Positions 1 to 6,879 of a stretch of 18,030 nucleotides of DNA are shown here, piece after piece. Within the stretch, counting starts at the first letter, position 1. Each line of letters begins with the position of its first letter. Origin of the DNA: Dehalococcoidia bacterium (GTDB lineage: Bacteria; Chloroflexota; Dehalococcoidia; JAUYDP01). The notes below the pieces were generated by a model. The model was not told where the DNA came from. It searched no databases and worked only from the letters and a program-made list of their open reading frames with translations. A program made the translations under genes and the position numbers. The stretch covers positions 1-18,030 of the forward strand of contig JAUYDP010000218.1 of assembly GCA_030691805.1 (NCBI GenBank). The letters are read 5' to 3'.

Positions 1-26
1 GCCGACGTGGCGATTAGCCTGGACAA
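1..26 (-). CDS. Possible 5' end of a gene running off the left edge
   Basis: On the minus strand a TTG codon at 26-24 opens a reading frame that stays open to the window edge, giving about eight residues (M/L-S-R-L-I-A-T-S). A perfect AGGAGGT Shine-Dalgarno sequence lies at 39-33, six bases ahead of the TTG, and a sigma70-like promoter lies further upstream at 69-98. Too little protein is visible to name a family. The call rests only on the ribosome site, start and promoter in register. Confidence 0.4.
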
Positions 27-68
27 TTTATGACCTCCTGAGTGTTAGGAAAGTAACGATATATTCCG

Positions 69-98
69 ATTATAACATATGCTTCGATAGGCATACAA
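69..98 (-). promoter_or_regulatory. Sigma70-like promoter for the left-edge gene
   Basis: Read on the minus strand, a perfect -10 TATAAT (plus positions 69-74) follows TTGTAT (93-98) with an 18-bp spacer. The predicted transcript would start near 62 and reach the AGGAGGT at 33-39 after about 25 bases. It lies just past the terminator at 124-148, consistent with a new transcription unit. Confidence 0.5.
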
Positions 99-121
99 AA
101 GGTGGCGCGTAGTTCGGTGTG

Positions 122-230
122 CCCATAAAAAAGCTCCTTGCGGAGCTTGGGGAGAAGCCTTAAAGAAGACCGGCCCGAGGCCGGACAAGATTGTCGGGGT
201 GCAGCTAGCTTCCAGGTTCACGGTGTTCTC
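122..230 (-). ncRNA. Candidate small structured RNA with own promoter and terminator
   Basis: Minus-strand TTGATT (plus 261-266) and TACAAT (237-242) are 18 bp apart and would start a transcript near 230. About 108 bases later comes the terminator at 124-148. Between them, GAGAA (230-226) can pair with TTCTC (156-152). Inside are a hairpin CCGGCC/GGCCGG with a three-base loop (170-184) and a possible GACA/TGTC hairpin just before it. No open reading frame is apparent. It does not match 6S, SRP or tmRNA landmarks I know. It could equally be the 3' untranslated region of the dehydrogenase mRNA. Confidence 0.3.
124..148 (-). terminator. Rho-independent terminator, minus strand
   Basis: AAGCTCC (131-137) pairs with GGAGCTT (142-148) around a four-base loop. 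On the minus strand the stem runs straight into a T-rich tract (plus 125-132 is A-rich). It can end the SDR/alcohol dehydrogenase transcript coming from 2315, or a short transcript starting near 230. On the plus strand the A-run precedes the stem, so it would not work that way. Confidence 0.7.
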
Positions 231-277
231 AGGCTCATTGTAGCAAAGGTATCAAGCCTAAATCAAGTGAGCGAACG

Positions 278-378
278 GAGAGTGTAGAATAATCGGATAG
301 GAGGGGCTTTCTAGCCCCTTCCGGCGGGCCTGGAAAGGCCCGCCTATCGAGCGAAAACGGGCGTCTTTCAACACTCTC
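278..378. repeat. Nested inverted-repeat element folding as a branched structure
   Basis: Outer arms GAGAGTGT (278-285) and ACACTCTC (371-378) are perfectly complementary. Inside them GATAG (296-300) pairs with CTATC (344-348). Those arms enclose two adjacent strong hairpins: AGGGGCT/AGCCCCT (302-308/313-319, loop of 4) and GGCGGGCC/GGCCCGCC (323-330/337-344, loop of 6). The whole element lies about 30 bases beyond the dehydrogenase stop codon. It may be a 3' stabilising or terminator structure, or a small dispersed palindromic repeat. No T-run follows on either strand. Confidence 0.6.
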
Positions 379-406
379 TGAACTGCTGTAAGATAGCCCT
401 ACTCTG

Positions 407-1444
407 TTACTTTTGGGGCTCGATGATGATCTTCAACGTCTGCTGTTCAAATGGGCGGCTGGCCATGCGAAAGCCGTTGACCGCATCTGCAAGGCATAGG
501 CGCTGGGTGATCATGTCTAGGACCTGAACCCTTCGCGTTCGGATAAGCTCCAGGGCTGTAAGGCAGTCTGAAGGGGCCGCCCCGTAGGTGCTGGTAAGCG
601 TGATCTCCGTCCGGAACAAGATGTCGTTGATGGGGGTGGGGATGGTGGCTCCGGGTTCCTCGGCAGCGCCAAAGAATAGTGCGGTCCCGCCACGCTCCAC
701 CGAGGCCAGGGCCTGTTCCACCAGAGGCACCCGGCAAATTATGACCAGGTCTGCCAGTAGTCCGCCGTTTAACTCTCGTAATCGGGAAGGAACATCCTCT
801 CTGGCTTCGATTACCGCGTCGGCTCCCAGCCGTAGGGCCGCGTCCATTCGGTACCCTATCGAGTCCACCGCGATAATGCGCCCCGCTCCCAGAGACCTGG
901 CCAGGTTTATGTGGAGCAGGCCGGAGATGCCCGCGCCGACAACCAGCACACTCTGCCCTGGGCTCAGTCGGGCCAGCCTTTGTCCACGCAAAACGCAACC
1001 AAGGGGCTCGACGAAAGAGCCTTCTTCATAAGACACTTCATCTGGCAAATGGAAGACACCGCCCTTTTCGACGTTGATAGCCGGCACCAGGACGTACTCC
1101 GCGAAACCCCCTGGCTCGAACTTGGTGCCCTTGAGTAGAAGATCACACATGGTGTGATGGCCGCTGCGGCAATGGTGACAGGTGTAACAGGGCACGTGGT
1201 GGGTGGCCGCTACACGGTCGCCGACCCTGAAACCTTTGGCGCCGGCACCAACCTCTACGATCTCACCGGCTATCTCGTGCCCCAACACCAGAGGGGCACG
1301 GCTCAGCCGGTACCATTCCATAACGTCGCTGCCGCAAATGCCGCTGGCTTCGATACGCACCAGGATGTCGCCGAGTCCCACCTTGGGAACGGGCAGTTCC
1401 TCTACCCGCACGTCCTGGTTGTTGTACCACATAGCTACACGCAA
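407..1444 (-). CDS. Zinc-dependent alcohol dehydrogenase (MDR superfamily)
   Basis: A 345-residue medium-chain dehydrogenase of the threonine/sorbitol dehydrogenase type, oxidising a secondary alcohol or polyol with NAD(P). Catalytic zinc ligands are visible at C37 (GICGSD), H56-E57 (GHE) and E146 (VEPLGC). Structural-zinc cysteines are C86, C89, C92 and C100. The Rossmann turn GAGISG (170-175) is followed by D194 at the end of beta-2, which favours NAD. I chose the TTG at 1444 because AAAGGAG sits seven bases upstream and the N-terminus then fits the family; the first ATG (1432) would be too far from that site. It lies 91 bp downstream of the SDR gene, probably co-transcribed, so the two may act on successive hydroxyl/keto groups. 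The substrate cannot be read from sequence. Confidence 0.92.
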   Translation of the reverse strand: MRVAMWYNNQDVRVEELPVPKVGLGDILVRIEASGICGSDVMEWYRLSRAPLVLGHEIAGEIVEVGAGAKGFRVGDRVAATHHVPCYTCHHCRSGHHTMCDLLLKGTKFEPGGFAEYVLVPAINVEKGGVFHLPDEVSYEEGSFVEPLGCVLRGQRLARLSPGQSVLVVGAGISGLLHINLARSLGAGRIIAVDSIGYRMDAALRLGADAVIEAREDVPSRLRELNGGLLADLVIICRVPLVEQALASVERGGTALFFGAAEEPGATIPTPINDILFRTEITLTSTYGAAPSDCLTALELIRTRRVQVLDMITQRLCLADAVNGFRMASRPFEQQTLKIIIEPQK

Positions 1445-1535
1445 GTGTGTTCTCCTTTGCCTATGGCTTCATTAAAAAGCACGGGAGCCTAGCTTGCCAG
1501 TGGAGCGCCCGGTTGAGGGAACTTAGCTGTCAGGT

Positions 1536-2315
1536 TTATGATAGCGTCCGGCCGCCGTTTACGTCTATAGTAGCGCCGGTGATATACCGGGCCTCGTCCG
1601 AGGCCAGGAAGACAACCACAGGGGCGATATCACCCGGCAAGGCAACCCGCCGTAGAGGGATATTCTGGACCATGCGGGCCTTCTCTTCTTCGGACAGAGA
1701 ATTCCAATTAGCCTGTTGGCGCTCGTTGGCCAATGTTTGGCCCGGGGCGACGGCATTCACGTTTATTCCGTAAGGACCTAATTCAATAGCCATGGCCCTG
1801 GTTAGTCCGGCCAGCCCCGCCTTGGCGGCAGTATACTGGTAGCGAGCGCTAGGGCCGCGATGGATGACCCGAGAGGCCTCGGAGGCTATGTTAACGATTT
1901 TACCTCCACCCTGCTCTCTCATGAATTTTGCCACCGCTCTTGAGCAGAGGAAGGCAGACTTCAAATTCAAGTCAAGCACTTTGTCCCACTGCTCTTCCAG
2001 GACATCTTCCAAATACTGGGTAGGCGGAACCCCAGCCACCCCACCGGCGTTGTTAACCAGGATATCTACACGGCCGTAGATCTCCAGGGCAGATTGCACT
2101 AATCTCTCTACTTGAGAGGGCACGGTAACATCTGCGGGAAAGGCCAGTGCCGTTCCTCCAGCGCTCCGTATCTCGCTGGCCACCTGTTCCGCCGCCTCCG
2201 CACGTCTGCCGTTTACTATAACTCCCGCCCCCTCCGCACCCATGGCCAGGGCTATGGCTTTGCCAATCCCGGAGGTGGAACCGGTAATAATGGCAACTTT
2301 GTCTCTGAGGCGCAT
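1536..2315 (-). CDS. SDR family NAD(P)-dependent oxidoreductase
   Basis: A 259-residue classical short-chain dehydrogenase/reductase. It has the cofactor turn TGSTSGIG (11-18), R38-R39 after beta-2 (suggesting NADP), NNAG (88-91), N117, and catalytic Y161-x3-K165. The active serine is S145 or S148. The C-terminus ends in the usual ITGATIDVNGG. The frame is open further upstream to 2432, but ATG 2315 is preferred: AGGTGAG lies just before it, the protein then begins exactly where SDRs begin, and the promoter at 2382-2410 lies inside the longer version. FabG-like or sugar/hydroxyacid reductase activity is possible, and pairing with the downstream alcohol dehydrogenase points to a catabolic role. 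The substrate is unknown. Confidence 0.92.
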   Translation of the reverse strand: MRLRDKVAIITGSTSGIGKAIALAMGAEGAGVIVNGRRAEAAEQVASEIRSAGGTALAFPADVTVPSQVERLVQSALEIYGRVDILVNNAGGVAGVPPTQYLEDVLEEQWDKVLDLNLKSAFLCSRAVAKFMREQGGGKIVNIASEASRVIHRGPSARYQYTAAKAGLAGLTRAMAIELGPYGINVNAVAPGQTLANERQQANWNSLSEEEKARMVQNIPLRRVALPGDIAPVVVFLASDEARYITGATIDVNGGRTLS

Positions 2316-2381
2316 AGTCTCACCTATTCTTGTTATCGCCGACGCCATTCGTCGGTGCTTCAGCGCGTTGGTGGTGGCCGT

Positions 2382-2410
2382 ATTATATTTGCCTGTCCTT
2401 GATAGGTCAA
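2382..2410 (-). promoter_or_regulatory. Near-consensus sigma70 promoter for SDR/ADH pair
   Basis: Minus-strand TTGACC (plus 2405-2410) and a perfect TATAAT (2382-2387) are separated by exactly 17 bp. Transcription would start near 2375, about 60 bases before the SDR ATG. The -35 lies inside the short palindrome GTCAAggggTTGAC (2406-2419), a possible operator. Confidence 0.72.
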
Positions 2411-2433
2411 GGGGTTGACGTAGGTGGTACAAT
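2406..2433 (+). promoter_or_regulatory. Extended -10 promoter for HicB-like gene, with palindrome
   Basis: TGGTACAAT at 2425-2433 matches the extended -10 pattern (TG, one base, TACAAT), giving a start near 2440 and a leader of about 25 bases before ATG 2465. No good -35 is seen. The palindrome GTCAA-GGGG-TTGAC (2406-2419) lies just upstream and overlaps the -35 of the divergent SDR promoter, so one bound protein could affect both directions. Confidence 0.4.
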
Positions 2434-2464
2434 GTGCTCAGATATGAGTGCCAGGGGCAATCTG

Positions 2465-2680
2465 ATGGAATACACCATAATCATTCATCCCGCCGAGGAG
2501 GGTGGCTTCTGGACAGAGGTGCCCGCACTTCCTGGTTGTTGCTCCCAAGGGGAGACCGTCGAGGAAGCTATCCAGATGGCCAAGGACGCCATCGAGGGCT
2601 TCTTAGCCTATCTGCGTGAGAGGGGCCAGGAAATACCCGAAGAAAAGGACATCCTGATAAGAGTGTCGGTCGCGGCATAA
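2465..2680 (+). CDS. HicB-like (UPF0150) small protein, orphan
   Basis: A 71-residue protein of the HicB/UPF0150 fold. It has the typical M-E-Y-T-I opening strand, GGFWTEVPALPGC (13-25), QGETVEEA (28-35), a helix DAIEGFLAYL (41-50) and a final IP-containing strand. In complete modules HicB neutralises the RNA-cleaving toxin HicA. No HicA-like frame is found on either side, and the protein lacks the extra DNA-binding domain of longer HicB versions, so this looks like a solitary member. ATG 2465 is preferred because AGGGG lies seven bases upstream and the family motif begins there. ATG 2432 in the same frame is possible but overlaps the promoter-like site. It is transcribed divergently from the SDR gene. 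Confidence 0.8.
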   Translation: MEYTIIIHPAEEGGFWTEVPALPGCCSQGETVEEAIQMAKDAIEGFLAYLRERGQEIPEEKDILIRVSVAA

Positions 2681-2751
2681 CTCCTTCTTCTGTTGCGCCT
2701 GGGCGGCGATGCAATGTGGCGGCGGAGGAAGGGCACCTGGCCGTCGGAGCG

Positions 2752-2792
2752 GTCAGCTTTCAGCGGTCAGCTATCAGTTTTCAGCTTTTAGC
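2752..2792. repeat. Heptamer tandem array, left arm (TCAGCTN units)
   Basis: About six copies of a seven-base unit read TCAGCTT, TCAGCGG, TCAGCTA, TCAGTTT, TCAGCTT, TTAGC. The 41 bases are an imperfect reverse complement of 3002-3042 (by eye, seven or so mismatches), so the two arrays form a large inverted repeat around about 210 bases of unique sequence. Confidence 0.75.
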
Positions 2793-2903
2793 ACAGGGCC
2801 CAGAGTCCAGGGTTCAGGTCAGAAACGGCACGTATGAGCTCTGAAGGGCTGTTAGGGTCGAGTTGGTCTGACCCGATGGGAAGTCGGCCTCCCCAGACGT
2901 AGC

Positions 2904-2923
2904 GGCGGACGTCCCAGTCCGCC
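2904..2923. repeat. Hairpin GGCGGAC/GTCCGCC
   Basis: GGCGGAC (2904-2910) and GTCCGCC (2917-2923) form a perfect seven-bp stem with a six-base loop, inside the area bracketed by the heptamer arrays. No T-run follows, so a simple rho-independent terminator is unlikely. It may be a dispersed palindrome. Confidence 0.55.
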
Positions 2924-3001
2924 AGGGTTGGGGGGGGTGTGTTCCGAACAGCTATACCGAATTATGTGTCAAGAAACATCGCATTGGTATAACTGCTTAC
3001 G

Positions 3002-3060
3002 GCTGATAACTGATAACTGATAGCTGAAAGCTGAAAGCTGTCAGCTAGCACCTGACAGCT
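3002..3060. repeat. Heptamer tandem array, right arm (AGCTGAN units), ending in a hairpin
   Basis: About eight units of period seven (GGCTGAT, AACTGAT twice, AGCTGAA twice, AGCTGTC, AGCTAGC, ACCTGAC). The last units form a perfect nine-bp stem, AGCTGTCAG (3036-3044) with CTGACAGCT (3052-3060), loop of seven. The stem reaches into the TAG stop codon of the UbiD gene (3059-3061). It could act as a terminator or 3' stability element for the operon, although no T-run follows. Confidence 0.75.
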
Positions 3061-4678
3061 AAATCGGCTCCACCTGCTGGTCCAGCTTCTCCCACGTTCG
3101 ATGATATTCGCCGCTGATGGCGAGGCCGGCCTCTTCTTCCTGCTCCTCGCGCCAGTGCCCCAGGGAGTAGCCGAACCAGGGCTTGCGGGGCTTGAGCTTT
3201 GGTAGGTCCAGGCTCTCCCATAGCTCTTTGGCATGCGCCATGTACTCCTCCTTGGGTAAGGAGGTCGGCAGGGTGGGCCACTTGAGAGTGGCATCTATCA
3301 GCATGGCTGAACATCCCCGCGGTCCTGTGGGGCCGATGGGGAACACCCGCTCGCTGTGGTGGGCGGTGGGAGGGGCGGAGGAGGGGTCAAGCGAGGAAGC
3401 CCGGCCCTCGATCATCTTCACGTCGAGGTGCGGTTGATGCCGGAAGCTCAAGGCCCAGAGTACCGAGTCGGGGTCCCGTGGGTCTATATCATCATCCACC
3501 GCTATAACCACTTTTGGATAGCCGGAGTTCTTTCCCAGGGTTGCCGTAAGTGCCTGCCAGACCTCCCCGTGATTGGGGTAGGGCTTCCAGGTCTTTTTTA
3601 TCTGAATTACGCAGACCATGGCGGCCCCGCTGGATTCCAGGAAGGCAACGTCCTTGACGTTGGGCAGACCGCAGTCATACTTTAAGAACCGCAGGTAGTT
3701 ACCCTCAGCGGCCAGTCCTCTAAGAATGCTGGACTCGCTTGGGGGCATCTGGCTTATGAAGGCATGGTAGACGGGGTCTTTGCGGTGGGTGATGCACTTT
3801 ATGTTGAAGACCGGCCTCATGCCTCGCTCGGACATATACCCCGTGTATTCGCCAAAGGGGCCTTCCGGCTCAGCGGAATCCATGGTGAATTCCCCTTCCA
3901 ACACGATCTCAGCGTAAGCGGGCACCTCCATATCAATTGTCTCGCACTTGATCACGGGTATGGGATCTCCCATCATGGCGCCGGCTACCGCCAGCTCATC
4001 CACGCCGTAAGGAATGCCCGCTGTGCTACAGATGCTCACGGCGGGCACAGCCCCAATAACCAGCGCAGCCTCCAGGTTCTTTCCGCGCTCCTTCCATTTC
4101 TGCCAGTGGACCGTCAAGTGGTTGGCCCGGCCACCGGTGGAGCTCTTAAGGGGGCCTTTCACCATCCCCCTGTAGGTGCCCACGTTGCGCGCTCCGGTTT
4201 CCGGGTCTTTGGTATGCCATAGCGGGGCAGTTATGTAGGGAGTAGGGTCGAAGCCGACGGTGGATATGGGAATTGGGAATTCCGCAAGTCCGCCGTGCTC
4301 CAGGAGGTTATCTCCAATGTGTATCTCTTCCTTCACGGGGCCACTGTTTATTAGAATCGGGTGAATAGGATGGTCCAGGGCCTGCACCCACTTATGAGTT
4401 ATCTCCTCGGGGCTGGCCGACATGCCCATGGCGTAAATCTCCCTGGAGCCTCCCACAACCGCAACAGCCAGGGAACCCTTAAAAGTGCGCCCTTGTCCGT
4501 CTACCACGTTTTCGAACAGGAAGCCGGTCCTGTCTTCCGGAGGCAGTCCCCGGAACTGCCAACGGACCAGCGGCATCAGCTCCGTGTCCTTGTTGATAGG
4601 TTTCTTGATACGGCGTAGCTTACCGGCCTGTTCTAGCACTTCCAGGTATTCCCGCAGATCGCGGTAGCTGCGTGGCAT
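3059..4678 (-). CDS. UbiD family decarboxylase (distal copy)
   Basis: A 539-residue UbiD/Fdc-type enzyme. The family (de)carboxylates aromatic or alpha,beta-unsaturated acids with prenylated FMN in the cytoplasm. The prFMN-site motif NVGTYR ends at R170, and EGPFGE gives E272 and E277. This matches the Arg173/Glu277/Glu282 spacing of the fungal Fdc1 enzyme, so the catalytic triad looks intact. VAVDDDIDPRD in the C-terminal half is also typical. It is longer than the other UbiD copy here, mainly through a C-terminal tail of about 60 residues that includes a Glu-rich stretch. It is the last gene of the minus-strand cluster, starting four bases after the preceding lipoprotein gene's stop region, with AGGTAGA as ribosome site. 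The substrate is unknown; the adjacent importer suggests an external acid. Confidence 0.93.
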   Translation of the reverse strand: MPRSYRDLREYLEVLEQAGKLRRIKKPINKDTELMPLVRWQFRGLPPEDRTGFLFENVVDGQGRTFKGSLAVAVVGGSREIYAMGMSASPEEITHKWVQALDHPIHPILINSGPVKEEIHIGDNLLEHGGLAEFPIPISTVGFDPTPYITAPLWHTKDPETGARNVGTYRGMVKGPLKSSTGGRANHLTVHWQKWKERGKNLEAALVIGAVPAVSICSTAGIPYGVDELAVAGAMMGDPIPVIKCETIDMEVPAYAEIVLEGEFTMDSAEPEGPFGEYTGYMSERGMRPVFNIKCITHRKDPVYHAFISQMPPSESSILRGLAAEGNYLRFLKYDCGLPNVKDVAFLESSGAAMVCVIQIKKTWKPYPNHGEVWQALTATLGKNSGYPKVVIAVDDDIDPRDPDSVLWALSFRHQPHLDVKMIEGRASSLDPSSAPPTAHHSERVFPIGPTGPRGCSAMLIDATLKWPTLPTSLPKEEYMAHAKELWESLDLPKLKPRKPWFGYSLGHWREEQEEEAGLAISGEYHRTWEKLDQQVEPI

Positions 4679-4681
4679 ATT

Positions 4682-5773
4682 CTACCTGGTCTCCTTTAGC
4701 TTGCGCACAAATGTCGCGTCGACCACCTGAGAAAGTGGAACGGCTTCTTTCACATTGGCCCGTTCTCTTGCAGCGTCTATGTCTGTCTGCACCGCCGAAT
4801 CCCGCCAGGACCCATCCTCGCTGACGGTGTCAATAGACAGGTCATAGGTCCGGTCGGCCACGTCTTGCGCTAGCTTGAGCTCATCCATCATCAGCTTGAC
4901 GATCTCCACCCGGTTCTTTGGGTCACGCAGGTACTGGCACCCTTTGACACTTGCCCGTACGACCCGTAGGACCTGGTCAGGGTTCTCCTTGATCTTTTTA
5001 TCAGAAGTGGATATGCCCGACATTACGATGTCCACCACATCCTTGAAACGCACCAGCAGTGTCAAGCCCTCTTTCTCGGCGGCTATGGCAAAGGCCGGGT
5101 CCATGACGCTACCGTCAATCACCCCTGTCCTAATCGAGACCAGTCTGGTAGCGCTGTCCGAGATGACCACAAAGTTGACCTCTTTGTCGGGGTCTACCCC
5201 GGCCTTCTTAAGGGCTAACCTGGCCAGGACCTCCACTGTTCCGCCGACTGATGCCACGCCAATTTTCTTGCCGCGGAGGTCGGACACTGTCTTGATATCT
5301 GCGCGGGCTACCAGGATGTGAGGTGTCTTGTCCAGTTGGGCCATTATGGCTTTGATAGGGACACCTGTAACGGCTGCCCGGACGGACGAGCCCCAGGAGG
5401 TAACGTAGTCTATGTCTGTGCCTCCAATCATAGCCTTGACGGCGATGTCCGAGGCAATAATTGGTGTTTCCACCTCCAGGGCCTCGCTCTGGTAAAAGCC
5501 CTTCTTCTTGGCTACAACGATGCAGAAGTCGGTGAAGCCGGTAGTCTGGAAGGGCATAACGACCTTCTCAACCTTGCGCGGGGTGGGCGTGGCTGGCGCA
5601 GCGGTAGGTGGGGCGGCGGTTGGTGGTGCTGCAGTAGCTACTGCGGCCGCCGGCTTAGCCACGGGCGCAGGCGTTGGTGTTGGAGGCGCCGCCGCCGGAG
5701 CGCAGGCGCCTATCAGGATCAGGATGCCCATCAGTAAAAGGGCACCGGCCAGGGCAGTTATTGGCTTTCCCAT
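4682..5773 (-). CDS. ABC transporter substrate-binding lipoprotein (NMT1/SsuA-like), copy 3 in transcription order
   Basis: A 363-residue extracytoplasmic binding protein. The signal peptide ends in the lipobox IGAC with lipidated C24. A low-complexity Ala/Pro/Thr linker follows to about residue 68, then the binding domain beginning near VVMPFQTTGFTD. The motif VVAKKKGFYQSEALEVETP and a later IGGTDIDYVTSWGSSVRAA are hallmarks of the NMT1/THI5/SsuA group, which binds sulfonates, pyrimidines or aromatic acids for TauABC-type importers. The C-terminal section carries the same pattern as its two upstream neighbours (TSDKKIKENPDQVLRVVRA). The start has AAGGAAGG six bases upstream. The gap to the previous gene is three bases, so it is co-transcribed. 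The ligand is not deducible. Confidence 0.93.
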   Translation of the reverse strand: MGKPITALAGALLLMGILILIGACAPAAAPPTPTPAPVAKPAAAVATAAPPTAAPPTAAPATPTPRKVEKVVMPFQTTGFTDFCIVVAKKKGFYQSEALEVETPIIASDIAVKAMIGGTDIDYVTSWGSSVRAAVTGVPIKAIMAQLDKTPHILVARADIKTVSDLRGKKIGVASVGGTVEVLARLALKKAGVDPDKEVNFVVISDSATRLVSIRTGVIDGSVMDPAFAIAAEKEGLTLLVRFKDVVDIVMSGISTSDKKIKENPDQVLRVVRASVKGCQYLRDPKNRVEIVKLMMDELKLAQDVADRTYDLSIDTVSEDGSWRDSAVQTDIDAARERANVKEAVPLSQVVDATFVRKLKETR

Positions 5774-5776
5774 CTC

Positions 5777-6847
5777 TTACCTTCCTTCTTTTACTCGCTT
5801 GATGAAGCTATAGTCAAAAACGTCGGCTACTGTGGTATTTGGCTTGGCGCCGGCCTGGCTGATAGCCTGCTTCACCTCTTGCATGATCGCATCCTCAGGG
5901 ACATCGCCGTCTTCGCTAAAAGTCTTTATGATATCAGAATAGGTCGCTTTAGCTTCCGCCGACGTGGCGTTGAGTTCTTTCACCATGTACTCAACCATTT
6001 CGTCTTGGTTCTTGGGGTCCTTGATATACTTGAGACCCTTTGCCGTTGCCCGCACGACGCGAAGAATCACGTCGGGGCGCTCTTTTATCATTTTATCGGA
6101 GGCGCCAAGACCGGCTAGAGGCATGTCCATTATGTCAGACATCTTGAGCAACTGCCTCATCCCTTCGTTTTCGGCCTTTATCGCATAGAGAGGCTCCAGG
6201 ACCGTGCCTTGAATAATACCCCCTTTGAGCCCTGCCAGTCGCTCCGGGTTGCCGCCGATGGTGGTTATAGTAGCATCCTTCGCCGGGTCAAGACCATAGT
6301 GTTTAAGGGCGGCCCTTATCATCTGCGTTGGCGAGTCTTCGGGGGAGGCCACTCCGAAGTTCTTGCCTTTCAAGGCTTTCCCTTCGGTTATCTCGGGCCT
6401 CACAACCAGCACGTGGTACGGTTTGGAGATGGTCGCCATAACCCCCTTCACCTGGACCCCCTGGGCGGCGGCCCGCATAACGGAACCGAGGGCGAAGACG
6501 AAATCTATCTCGCCGCCGACCAGCGCTTTAACTGACACATCAGGCGCCACGCGAGTAATCTCCGCCTCGATGTTTTCTTGGGCGAAGAAACCCTTCTTGT
6601 TGGCAATCTGCTGTGCCATTTCCACCAGGCCGACGCTGGGAGTTGCCATCTTGAGCTTCTCCGGCTTGGGGGTGGGCGTGGCTGGCGCCGGAGTTGGAGC
6701 TGGTTTGGACGTGGGAGCGCTGGCCGCAGCCTGGGCCTGCGCTGTGGGCGTCGGGGCTGGCGGGGCGGCCGCTGGGGCGCAGGCGGCCAGGGCAAGCGTG
6801 CCCAGGAGCGCCAGGACGACTGTTCCGGGCATTAATCTAAGTTTCAT
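5777..6847 (-). CDS. ABC transporter substrate-binding lipoprotein (NMT1/SsuA-like), copy 2
   Basis: A 356-residue paralogue of the genes on either side. The signal peptide has lipobox LAAC with C23, then a Pro/Ala/Thr linker to about residue 66 and an NMT1-type binding domain. Visible family features are QQIANKKGFFAQENIEAE, ALVGGEIDFVFALGSVMRAA, a glycine-rich KGKNFGVASPEDSPTQ that normally wraps the ligand, and GASDKMIKERPDVILRVVRA in the C-lobe. AGGAGG lies nine bases before the ATG. It differs most from its siblings at likely ligand-contact loops (SPEDSP against SVGGT and SQQGT), so the three may have different specificities. This is inferred from alignment by eye. Confidence 0.93.
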   Translation of the reverse strand: MKLRLMPGTVVLALLGTLALAACAPAAAPPAPTPTAQAQAAASAPTSKPAPTPAPATPTPKPEKLKMATPSVGLVEMAQQIANKKGFFAQENIEAEITRVAPDVSVKALVGGEIDFVFALGSVMRAAAQGVQVKGVMATISKPYHVLVVRPEITEGKALKGKNFGVASPEDSPTQMIRAALKHYGLDPAKDATITTIGGNPERLAGLKGGIIQGTVLEPLYAIKAENEGMRQLLKMSDIMDMPLAGLGASDKMIKERPDVILRVVRATAKGLKYIKDPKNQDEMVEYMVKELNATSAEAKATYSDIIKTFSEDGDVPEDAIMQEVKQAISQAGAKPNTTVADVFDYSFIKRVKEGR

Positions 6848-6879
6848 TCCGGTTCCCCTCCTTCTTGAACCCCACTCCT

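Larger units (their letters stand above)
2681..3058. other. Non-coding, repeat-rich intergenic region
   Basis: No convincing gene is present between the HicB-like gene and the last UbiD gene. The stretch contains two facing heptamer arrays, a seven-bp-stem hairpin at 2904-2923, a run of eight G at about 2930-2937, and GGGTCC/CCAGGG-like low-complexity words near 2795-2820. It separates two convergent transcription units. Confidence 0.7.

Noticed and set aside
150..236. Partial resemblance to a TPP riboswitch on the minus strand (CTGAGAA ... ACCGTGAACCTGG)
   Set aside because: The second half of the TPP core (UAAU and CCAGCG) is missing, there is no GGGGUGC opening arm, and no thiamine gene follows.
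447..998. Second minus-strand frame of 183 residues inside the alcohol dehydrogenase gene
   Set aside because: It lies in a shifted frame of a well-supported gene, with Arg/Gly/Pro-rich, domain-free sequence typical of shadow frames in GC-rich DNA.
2316..2432. N-terminal extension of the SDR protein by 39 residues
   Set aside because: A strong promoter lies inside this stretch, the extension is not like the family, and a good ribosome site precedes ATG 2315.
2752..3060. Possible CRISPR array
   Set aside because: The repeat unit is only seven bases with no spacers, and no cas genes are present.
2962..3314. Minus-strand frames at the end of the UbiD gene that run into the heptamer array
   Set aside because: They overlap the UbiD coding sequence out of frame, and translation of the repeat gives only periodic Ser/Gln/Leu sequence.
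5318..5813. Long plus-strand reading frames rich in Gly, Arg and Ala opposite the lipoprotein genes (also near 6363-6944 and 7510-7978)
   Set aside because: They are the complements of the Ala/Pro/Thr linker and signal regions of the three lipoproteins. They have no family resemblance and no ribosome sites.
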